From positions 88,203,561 to 88,267,560 of the forward strand of contig NC_088775.1 in the NCBI RefSeq assembly GCF_954871325.1: a stretch of 64,000 bases of DNA, written 5' to 3'. Positions within the stretch are counted from its first letter, which is position 1; each line of letters begins with the position of its first letter. The position numbers and the translations under genes were made by a program. The notes under the pieces are model-generated. The model searched no databases. It was given only the letters and a program-made list of their open reading frames with translations, and had not been told where the DNA came from. This document shows, in pieces, positions 34,121 through 46,100 of the stretch. Source of the DNA: Gordionus sp. m RMFG-2023 (taxonomy: Eukaryota > Nematomorpha > Gordioida > Chordodea > Parachordodidae).

Positions 34121-37100
34121 GTATTATATATATTTATTATACAATATAAAATTCTTTTTAAACATTTAGACCATCATATCCTATACCTCCTTTTTCAAAT
34201 TCTATTCCTATTCTAAAAAAGAAAGCTAAAATAGTTGAAAGATCTTTACCAAATAAAGTTATACGAATATGTTTATAATATATTTATTTTATTTAAGATA
34301 AGAGAATTGGTGCCAGAATCTCAAGCTTATCTTGATTTATTATCTTTTGAAAAGAAATTAGACACCACTATTATGAGAAAAAGGTTAGATATACAAGAAG
34401 CATTAAAAAGACCAATGAAAGTTTATTTAAAATTCATTTATATTATTTTTTTATTATTATTAGACTAAAAGAAAACTTAGAATTTTTATATCTCACACAT
34501 GTTTTCCAGGTTCGGCATTTCAAGATAGTAATTCTAATACAGGTTAAAACTGTTACTTGCTAAACATTATTTTATTCTTAAATATTTTATAATCACATAG
34601 ATATATTTAACCTATTAATATTATAAAGAAAATAGGGTTCCACCATGTTGGGAATTGCGAGTCGAAGGCAAACTTTTATCTTCTAATCAACTGACTGATA
34701 ACAATGACTCTCTCAATACACCAATGGGTGCACCTTCAAATCCAAATTTGAATCTTATTACTAATCCTATTAACAAAAAATTCTCTTCCTTTTTTAAGAG
34801 TCTTGTTATAGAATTGGATAAAAATTTATATGGTCCAGATAATCATTTGGTAGAATGGCATAGAACAGCTCACACTCAAGAAACAGATGGGTTTCAAGTT
34901 AAAAGACTTGGTGGAATATCTGTTACAAAGGCCCCACCTATCACTATGCCTGGAAATGGGGAAGTTCCAGCAAGAAGTGAAAATATCATAGTAGTTGAAC
35001 CCATCAAATGCACCTTGCTCTTGATGTTGGATTATCAAGTTTTTTTTATAATTTATTCTTCATAATTTAAAAAAAAATTCAATACCTTTTTTCAAGTGAC
35101 CAGTCATACATAAATATAATATTTCAACTATATGATTCCTGGGTTATTTAAATATAGCTTTATAAAATATTCTGAAGTAAGAAGATTTTCTATTGGATAT
35201 ACAAAATATCCATTTCAGTTTTGGTAAGAGATCTGAGTTAAGAGGTTCTTTATTCAAAATCTGCTTATCCATCGTTTTGATTTTTTTATACTAATCAGCC
35301 CATCCCTGGTTTCATAAATAACCCGCCCACTTTTTTGAAGATTTAGAAGGGTACAGGTTGGGTAGTGATCAGGAAATATAAACAAATTATGGTGCCTTAT
35401 TTTCAAAAAAATATAAAATTAAAAAAACTTATTACAAATGAATGGTAGATGATTTTAAATATTTATTTTAAGATTGCATGATTTTTTTTGAACAATTTGT
35501 CTTTGCTAAATCTTATAAAATTAAAATCGGGCATCTGTCATCACTCATTAAGATTCATAGAAAAATCCCATAGCCTAAAGAAAAGGATATTGAATCATTC
35601 TGTTTCTTTGAGCATACTCTGCAGCCACCTTTACTGGCTATTCTTAAAATTTTGCAATATGAGGAGTCAGATTTATAATTTCAGTCTAAAATCCCCATTT
35701 ATAATTTTATGAAGAATAATTTTGGGCACTAACTCAGACCTTGACTTTTAAATCATTCTATATTCTTTTTGAATCTGGCTTATAATAATGTTTTTTGAAA
35801 TATTAAGTCCACCGGCTTTATGATAGGTTCATTAAAATGGACAATCGTATGAGATTATTTATTGGATTTTTCTGGCGGGGCATATAAGCTATTACAATAT
35901 GAGATGCTTCATAACAGATGACTTCTCCACACATCTAGTGATTACTACTTGTAATTTGTCGAACATGACACATCTCTTAAAATATTCTATTACCTTTGTT
36001 ATATATTACAAAAAAATTATCCATTAGTCATTGACTCATTGTTATGGGATCCAAGAACTAACATCTAGCAAGCATTATTAATAGAAAATCATATCTTTAG
36101 AATTTAAGTCTCGATGATGCTTTTGTAATAGTCAATAGTGACAACCAAATATTTATTTCTTTCAATTGATTAGGGCAGTGTTGGCATTTATATTCATTCC
36201 TATTTGGCCGTAAGCCTCTTTTTTAAAAAATAGGGACACTATTTAATTTAGGATTATTTTTTACATTCTTAGCATCCAGTTTTTGACATCTCTTAGGTGT
36301 TTTATTGCATTTTCTTTGTCATCGTCATAGTGAGTTGTAACAAGGTTGATAGAATATTTAGAGAGATGACCAACCTCCAGCATATCATATGTGCCTATCA
36401 CCCACAAGACAATGGGCTTCTGTGGAGGGCCAATATAGCCATTAAATCTCTTTTGGGAAAAGTTTTGAAAAAAATGAAAATGAGGCCAAATGTTGTATAT
36501 CTGGTTACTGGGTTGTCTTGCCAGGAAAGAACTGGATTTTTTTTTACATGTTAAATTTTTTGAAAGAATTGTTACCATTGAATGCTATATTATAATAATT
36601 ACATTTTTTTTATAAACCAAATTAAAATTTGTTATTTAATATCATGGGGTCTGAATGATGTTCTTAAGAAGAATTTTTTTAGAAGTTATCAGGGATTAAT
36701 GGGGGCCACTTGTGATGGCTTTAATAATCTAGAACTGACCAGCAGTAGTGATATGTAAAAAGAAATATATAAACGACTGTCAGCCATTTTTTTGGTTATA
36801 AGATTCTTCTAAGGAACTTAGGACATGATTACCGAAAAGGTGTAATTAGAAATTTCTTGCAATGAGACATTTATAAACGTTTGTTTATACGTTCCTTATT
36901 AACTCATCTAAATGGTATTTGAATTTTTTTAATGTAGTTATCTTTGTAAATTGAAATATATAAATAATTCTTTACGATTCCTTATGTTACATCACTTCCA
37001 TTGTTTATTTATTAACCTACAGTGTTGTGCAGGATTTGATGGAAAAAACATCCATTATTTTTTTAATTTATTTTCAAATAAAATTATTTAATTTGTAAAA

Positions 37101-40100
37101 AAAAATTGATAAAGAAAATAATAATTTAGCAAGCTAAATTATTTTATTTGCAAATAAATTTTTATAAAGAATAAGGAAATGTTTTCTATCAAATCTATAC
37201 AACACTGAAACATCTTACTTACTATTTTTATAGAAAAATTGTTAGTTAGTAACTCTGGAAAAGAATCCAGAAAAATCTCATAAAGTATTTCTAAGCTCGT
37301 GTTATGGGATATTTCTCCCAGGAATACAATATTAGATTGCCTATTTATTAACCAAATACCCCGTTTTATACAATTATTGCTCTTACTTAAAAAAAATTAT
37401 TAAGTAAGGTTGTAACTTTTATTTATTTGATAAACGACACCCACCTAAAAAAAGCCTCCGCAATTTAAACTCGATCCCAGATTGGGCAGACTATTAGCTA
37501 TACACACTCAGACGAGACCCGTCATTATAACATCCCTGTGGCAATACATCAAAACCCACAAGCTGCAAGATAGCCACGAAAGAGAATACATTAATTGCGA
37601 TTCCTATCTTAGCCAAGTTTATATTAAAAAAATTTCAACTACTTAAATTATCATATCAAATCGATATTACCTGATTTATATATAGTACTTTAAAAAATAA
37701 AGGCTTTAAAAGACGAATCGAATTTGTATTAATGTAAACCGGAATTGGCCTATAATTTTGAGTTTACTTTATAATTTAATCCAACCTCAAATTTCTTTAT
37801 CCTAGCTTTTAATATCTTTTCACAATGCACTTAGCCCGGGTCATCCCCGTAGCTATGGACAGGTGCCATATCTCCCGCTTTTGGCTTTTTCATGTTTTTT
37901 TTTAAACTCTAGTTTACACCACAACACGGCGTCTATTGATTTACGCTTTCTCCCGATTTTCTTAATAAAAATTCTCCCTATTTTTTTTCATAAATTTTTG
38001 TTTGAATAGAAAATAATCAAAAATAGTTTATATAGTTTTTAAAGACCAATCTATATTACCATGATGTTTTTAGAACTTAACCAATTTATTATTTAAAATT
38101 TTAACAGTTTTTTTATAAATAGCCTAATAATGATTTTTGATTTATTAAATAAAGTTTTTTCGTATTTCCATTCTTTTTCTAATTTTATTCCATTAATTTA
38201 AATTATATACAAATTACAATTTAAAGACAAGTTTGATGTTAAAAATTTTTTTAACCCTCTTATTGCGCGACATATCAATAAATGATATAATTTTTTTTTT
38301 AAAAAAACTTATTTTTGCCTTTAAAGAGCCTTTAATAAAACTAATAATTAATTTTTTTTAAAAAATTTCAATGTGTATTTAAATATACAATTCACATAAA
38401 AAGTAATTCTTTCTTTCTGACATATAATTATATTAATTTTCATAAAATAATTTAAAACAATCTTTTTTTTTGTAGTAAAACATAATGATACACCATATTT
38501 GGTACAAATCACTTAACCAATTTACACCCAGGGTTTTTGCATCGCGCCTTTTTTACTATATTTTAGCCAATGTGTGCTATTAAATCCTATCTTATTGCAT
38601 TCTGCGGAATAAGACTTATCGGCCCCTTGCGAGATTTTTCTTTATATTTGGTGTCAATTGATATTCGTTTTTTTACGCTAGTCGTTCATATTTTTGTTAC
38701 ATTTACGGCGTATCTCTGCTATTGAAATTTTTAAATTTTAATAATGGCATCTGTCCTTTTACCGGTAATTTTAAAGCTACAAAATCTCGTATATTCATTA
38801 ATCTAGAATTTATGAGCATCATATCAAGTACACGGAATTTTAATTTTCCGTCGTTCCTTTCTATCAACCCATTCACAATCTCCAACAGGGTAAACTTACC
38901 TATAAACGTACTTAGAATAATTACAGACCTATTATCATATAAATTCCTTTGGGCTAGTAATACTTGGAGTTCTATGTCATAGAACCAAATCAAAACGCAA
39001 CTTAAAATTGGAATTTAGTGGAATATTTACCAATAGTTGAAATAGCGCATTTCCGCTTGCCCCAATATCAGGATATCCATTTTATTGTTCAATTTTACCC
39101 GTATATATTTTGGAATTGTAAACCAGCCCTTCATCACTGCATAAAATCATTAATTTTTTTATTTATTGCTTTTAAATTAAAGGAATTAAAAACAATAAAT
39201 AAAAAAGAATGATTTTATTTGCCTTTTTTCTACTTTTTATAACCATCGCGAAAAATAACTAAAAAATAATCTACAAAAAAAAATAATCTACATAAAAACA
39301 ATAATAATAACATTTTTTTTACAAAACAATACTAACAAAAATCGATAATCATTATTTATTTAAAAACTATTTTCTAACTCTAGTTAAAACAATATAATTT
39401 CATTACAATAATATAACATGCCACCATTAACAAAATATTTCTTCATCACCCTGGCGCTACAAGATCTGGCCCCAATACTAATTCCATCTCCGAATCAGTC
39501 ATAGCACATTGTAACCAGTCAAGAAACTCCGGCGTCAAATACGGCTCTAGCACCCCCAACTTTTCGTGTTTACAGATTCTCCGTCGTCATTTCCCCCATT
39601 GGTCATTTCCCTGTACTATTTAGCCGGCTTCTCATTATCTTTCCCATCTGGCGCTTCTGACTTTTCTCTATTCCAATTTCCTTCGCACTGCTCCTTCCTC
39701 GGCCAGGCTATCCTTCCCCAAGTTACCTCAGAATCCTTCGTTTCGACGTCAGCCAGCCTCTCCTCCTGGGTCACACACAGTGGTCTCTCCCGGAATGGGC
39801 ATTGACTTATTATATGGTCCCGTCTCTTGCAATGAAAACAACGTTGGTGCTCTACCCGGGTTGGTGTCATCTGATCAAAATTCCTCATTCATGCCCAACA
39901 GTCCCTCAATTGGCTTGGTCGTCTCGAAACTTGCATTCGAAATCTCTGAAAACTCAGCACTGATTCATTCTTATTCATAATTATAGGTTTTCTGATATAT
40001 ACTGTATATATATCTCGGCCCTTCTATACCCCATTCCCCTATAATGATGTTCAAAAACTATTTCTCTTATACTTTATAAAAAACAAACCCTTCCACTTTA

Positions 40101-43100
40101 TCTAACCAAAAAAAAATATCCCAACTCCCTTATCTTGTTTCTTAACTTTTGAATATATATTTGTTGATATCTAAATTTCCTTATAAAGGATGATATATTA
40201 GTTGCATATATATGATCATCGTGATATTTGGGAAATGTAGGGCTATCATTATAAGATTTTGCATCTTCATTGTCATTTACAATTAATAATTTGGTAGAAT
40301 CAATATTTATGTGTAAAAGCTTTTTACTTAGTGTATCATGGTCATGTATCAATTGAAATCAGCTGGAGACGCCATTAACAACATGTTGAATACCACGATG
40401 ATAATTTGTCTTACTACCAATTCTTAATATAAATAGATTGCTCTGAGTCGCTGCACATCATGCACAATACAAGCTATACAAACTTAACTTAAACAAATTT
40501 ATTTTCATAGATTCCCTATCAAGAATAAAATTTTTCAAAATAGATTAAAGCAATAAATAAGAAAAATTTTATTCCAACCAAATTCACCAAGCTTTGTGGA
40601 GCTCATTTTACAGAAGAATGCTTTTTTCCCTCAGTTACAGGATATGCTAATCTAAAGGAAGGATTTGTACCATCCATTTTTAATTCCAGACCCTTTCAGG
40701 ATATAACAAATATTCCATTAAATAGAAATAAAATTCTTATAAGTTCTAACTGTTTAATAAAAAATGATAAAACTTATGCTGCTAATATTTACTCCTCAAC
40801 TAAAAAGAGAAATTTTATCGATTCATCTAAGCACTCACCTTCAGGAGTATTTTGATAGCTGGCAGATGTATGGGCTATTATCTCTAACAGGCTCTTCTAA
40901 GCCTTCCACTTCTAGAATATTATTAAGGATATTTAATTTTCTTTTTTTAGTTGAGGAGTAAATATTAACAGCATAAGTTTTATCAATTTTTACTATGCAG
41001 TTAGAACTTATAAGAATTTTATTTCTATTTAATGGAATATTTGTTATATCCTGAAAGGGTCTGGAATTAAAAATGGATGGTACAGATCCTTCCTTTAGAA
41101 TAGCATATCCTGTAACTGAGGGGAAAAAGCATTCTTCTGTAAAATGCGCTCCACAAAGCTTGGTGAATTTGGATGGAATGAAATTTTTCTTCAATCCATT
41201 TTGATAACAAAATTTTATTCTTGATAGGAAATCTATGAAAATAAATTTTTTTTATTAGAAGTTAAGCTTGTATAGTTGCATGATGTGCAGCGACTCATAG
41301 CAATCTATTTATATTAAGAATTGGTAGTAAGACAAATGTGGTATTCAACATGTTGTTAATGGCGTCTCCAGCTACATGACCATGATATTCTAAATAAAAA
41401 GCTTTTTCACATAAATAATGATTCTACCAAATTATTAATTTTCTTATATTTTTTTTTTTTTTTTGTAAGAAAATATTATATTTTAAAATTACAATAATAA
41501 AATATATCTAATATAATAAGTCATATATTAAAAATGAGTGTAAATTTTAATATATCGATGGCTCTAAAAGAGCTTATAGTAAAAAAGTACCTAAAAAACA
41601 TGTATAATTATGTTTAAAAATTTCTAATTGTATTTTTTGTTTTAGGAAGGTTGACTCGCGTTTAAACATAATTATTAATTGTAAATAACAATAAAGATGC
41701 AAAATCTTATAATGATAGCCCTACATTTTCCAAATATCACGATGATCATATATATCCAACTAATATATTATCCTTATAAGGAAATTTAGATATCAACAGA
41801 TATATATTCAAAAGTTACGAAACAAGATGAGGGAGTTATAATATATTTTTTTGGTTGGGTAAAGTGAAGAGGGGTTCTTTTTTTATAAAGTACAAAAATA
41901 GTTTTTGAAATCATCATAGGGGAATGGGGTATAGAAGGGCCGGGGCATATATACAGTATATATCAGTAAACCTATAATTATGAATAAGAATGAATCAGTG
42001 CTGGGTTTTTAGAGATTTTGAAGTGCAAGTTTCGATACGACCAAGCCGATTGAATGACTGTTGGGCACGAATGGGGAATTTTTATCAGATAACACAGACC
42101 TGAGTAGAGCACCAGCGTTGTTTTCATTGCAGGAGACTGGGACATATAGTAAGTCAATGCCCATTCCGGGAGAGACCGGCTAACGTCGGAACGGAGACGT
42201 AGGATTCTGGGGTAACTTGGGGAAAGATAGCCTGGCCGAGGGAGGAGCAGTGCGAAGGAAATTGAGATAGAGAAACGTCAGATGGGGAAGATAATGAGGA
42301 GCCGGCTGAAGAGAACACGGAAATGACTAATGGGGGAAATGACGACGGAGAATCTGTAAACACGAGGGAGTTGGAGGCGCTAGAGGGGTATTTGACGCCG
42401 GAGTTTCTTGACAGGTTACAATGTGCCGTGACTGTTTCGGAGATGGAATTAGTATTGGAGCCAGATCTTGAAGGGCCAGGGTGAGGAAGAAATATTTTGT
42501 TAATGGTATATTAATGTAATGAAATTTATTGTTTTAACTAGAGTTAGAAAATAGTTTTTAAATAAATAATGATTATCGATATTTTGTTAGTATTGTTTTG
42601 TAAAAAAAAATGTTATTTTGTAGATTATTTTTTTGTTATTTTTCGCGATGGTTATAAAAAGTAGAAAAAAAAGCAGAATAAAATTATTCATTTTTTTATT
42701 TATTGTTTTTAAGTTTATTTTCAATAGTGTGTTAAAAAGAAGAATAAGATAAAGAAAAAAAATCAAGTTAAGGCTTAAAAGTGCAGATAGTTTAAGTTTG
42801 AAGGTCATCAACCAGATGACATCCCAATAATCGATTAGATCTTAGGGTCCCCGACTATGATAAAGCCATTATCTTTGAGAGCAACTGTTAAATTATACGA
42901 AGAAAAAAAGTTGTCCATATAATTTTTATGTAGGGAAACAGTTTCTAAGAGTCGGAAAAAACGATATCCGCTAATTCCCATCAAAGTTTTTTATATATTT
43001 GCGGATTTTCCTAAATATATCTCGAGATCATTTAGCATTTCAGATGATCCACATAAAGCGAAAATTTTAATTCCCCATTTATGCGGGTATGAGCGAACAT

Positions 43101-46100
43101 ATTGTTTAAATTCACATCGCTCTTAAAAGGGGATAATCATTTCATTAATGGATAATTTTTCCTAAGGTGAATTGTCTAAGTCAATTGAAAGATAAGAATT
43201 ATATTATTATTATTAGCATTAATGTGAAAGTATTTTCTCAATTCCGAGAATCGATTTCTTGCCATGCATTGAGAAACATGAGGAAATCACTGTCTCTAGA
43301 ACCCAATATTGCCTTATTGATTGATAGCAATTTAACATTGCCCCAGTATAGGCGAATTCTAAGAAATTTTTCAATTTCACTAGTATTTGTATTTGTTGAT
43401 TTTCCAAATAATTGAAAAGAATAAATATTCCGTTTGCATCGTCTATAAATTTTTTTTAAAAATATTTGAAAGGCGAAATTTCTTTGTCGGGTGGAGGGAA
43501 AAAATTATTGTTTAATTTCTGTATTATATTTATATCAATCCTTATTTCGCCAAAGGATTATCCTATTATTTTGGATACTATCATTATCATAATCTTCCAG
43601 TTCTAATCTAATATCTGGTAAAATATCATAGGTCAGAGATCAACTACTGTGGCATTTTCAAAGTTCTCATCCTTCTCAATATCTACATCAGATATATCCT
43701 CCCTCTGGCAAATAAGAGGTCGTCTAAAAAATTATTTACAAAAAAATATGCGTAAAATTTTTTAAAAAAATTTCTTCTTTACTTTTTGCAAGTATTATAG
43801 TGGCTTGCTAAATTTAAAATAACATATTTTCAATTCTTACCAGATCATATTTTTAATATATAATTTTAAAAGAAATTTATGGGAAAAATTGGATTAGAAA
43901 ATCCCAATATTACTAATTTGTAATTCCTTCAAAGAATCATATATAAATAATAGTTATCCACTTTTAACCGATACTTCTAGCCATGATATATAATTCTCAA
44001 AATATAATTTAAAAAAAATAAACTCAGATATTCGAATGTCAAAGACTCAAATTCGCGGAGATACCTCAAAAGTTGAACTCTTTGCTCTTTCCCCCGGACC
44101 CTATCATAATTCATCACACTATCAAGTGGGACATGAGTTCCGTTCCTGCTGGCACTAATGTCAATCCAGCGGCCATTGCCACGGGTGGCGAAAAAAGAAA
44201 TACCTCGTGTTACGATGTCGAAGTGGAAATTGTGAGTTTAAAAATAAAATTATTTTTTGAATTATAGGAAATGATGGACCTTTTTTTTAGAATTCAATTC
44301 AAAATGGGTAATAAATATTATTCAGAAAAAAATCAAAGCAACTATTTTTTCCCCTCACATATTATGTCACAAAATTATGTCTTCATTTTATTTATTATTA
44401 TTTACTCAGGATGATAATTTGAAAGGGCAAATGGGAAACTTTCTTATGTCAACGACTAGCCAACTTGAGATTATGCAGTTAGATCACAAGGTATACTCAC
44501 AAATACTATAACATATTTTGTAATACTTTAATATTAGAATGTTTCATAATTTAATATAACAAAAAATTATCCTTAATCGCGCCTTCTGATAGTTATGTCC
44601 ATTTTGTTAATAAAATATGACCAAAAACCGTTACACGTTTTAACGTTATCATTCATAAAAATATTTGCAAATTTGCCTATTGTTTTGACCAATTGTATAC
44701 AGCAGTTGTATTCATATTATTCAATTAAGTTTTCATAAAAATATTTGCAAATTTGCCTATTGTTTTGACCAATTGTATACAGCAGTTGTATTCATATTAT
44801 TCAATTAAGTTAAATAGTTAAATTATATATAAATTCATTGAATTTTTTTTTGCCCTTTTATAACAACGTTAAATTCCAAAAAATTTATATTTTAATATTA
44901 ATTCAATGAATTTTTTTTTGCCCTTTGTAACAACGTTAAATTCCAAGTGTTTTTATGTACCGATAAAGTAACAAAAATTTTCTATAGAACTAAGAGATTA
45001 TTTAATAAAAAATTAGGTTCACTTTTCTTATTTACACAAAAAATAAGAAGAAAAAGGAACATTTTATAAAAAATTAACTGGGTAAAAAAAGGGGTTAAAA
45101 TAATTTAGAATGTATATAAAAAATTTTTTTTACACTGCACTACAATCAATCATCGATAATTTTTGAATCCGTGATAAAAGTGTCAAAGAAAAAAGTTCGC
45201 TAGTGTTCATATATGATATGATAGGATATTATGAAAATTACATAATATTTTATTTAATATATTATTTTTTTTTCAAAAGATTCAGGAAACTATAGAGACA
45301 ATAAATACCCTCAAGATTAACAGAGAGTTCTTCAACCGATTCGCTTCCGAACCCCAAACATTTATTGACGATTGGCTCAGATCTCAATGCGAGGATCTAA
45401 AAGTTTGTTATTAAAATTATTTTTCCCCCAAAGAAAAGATTTATATCATTGTTCCAAACAGAATTATGTGGATAAGATTATGATGAAATATGTAAATCTT
45501 TAAACTTATTTTTACGACTTTTGGACCTACTCTCTTAGAATTAAAAATTAATTTTATGCAATACTTTGATCTCTCTCCTTTTTATTTGATTCTTGTGATT
45601 ATACTACCCAAAATTTTTGCGACCAAAATATTTTGTTATTGCAATAAAAAAATAATAATATATTTATTTCTCTGGGATATTTTTTTTATACCTTTTTTTG
45701 AATTTATTTAAAATTTCTTTTCTTTGTGTTCAATATAATTTATAATATTATTAATAGATGGAATTTAAAACACCGATGAAGAATTTATATAATCTTTTGA
45801 AAATGATATGAAATCAAAGATTATCAGTTTTGCAAAAAAAAAATTGCGAAAATCTTTTAGAAAAGTATATTTATGGCTAATGCTATGTATATTTAATCGT
45901 AGCACGAAACCTAATTTTTTATATAATCTATTTGTAGGATTCTAACCTACCTATTTAATTTGATTCCCCCCTCCCTCCTTATGCCATATACAAGCAATTC
46001 TTTTACCCGAATTAAAAGAGTTACTAAAAACACACTAATAAAATGCTATAAATAGCATTTTAAATTGGTAATGAATCAATTTTTAAAGGTTCGAAGGATA

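Larger units (their letters stand above)
39189..42711. repeat. 3.5-kb imperfect palindrome in BAP60 intron 6
   Basis: The left arm, 39189-40813, is repeated in reverse at 40938-42711, around a 124-base spacer. Matching landmarks are AACAATAAATAAAAAA at the outer edges, ACCATCGCGAAAAATAAC (39243-39260 and 42638-42655), GGAGACGCCATTAACAACAT in the middle, and CTTATGCTGxTAATATTTAC at the inner edges. By eye the inner 200 bases are about 95% identical; the outer parts are lower. The right arm is longer because of a 230-base insertion. Each arm carries an outward-pointing zinc-knuckle fossil and an inward-pointing THAP fragment. No target duplication was found at the outer edges. Confidence 0.9.
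37617..44027 (+). other. BAP60 intron 6 (6.4 kb)
   Basis: This intron splits the SWIB domain. It contains piggyBac fragment A, the palindrome with its fossils, the SINE-like insertion and piggyBac fragment B. From 37617 to 38690 and from 43530 to 44027 it is plain AT-rich DNA. Confidence 0.9.

Noticed and set aside
35488-35712. 74-codon forward frame in BAP60 intron 5
   Set aside because: No motif, no splice support, composition like the surrounding intron.
39189-42711. Palindrome as a simple assembly artefact (same reads placed in both orientations)
   Set aside because: The arms differ by many substitutions, and one arm has a 230-base insertion with a target duplication, so they are separate sequences. 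A local assembly problem at the spacer cannot be fully excluded.
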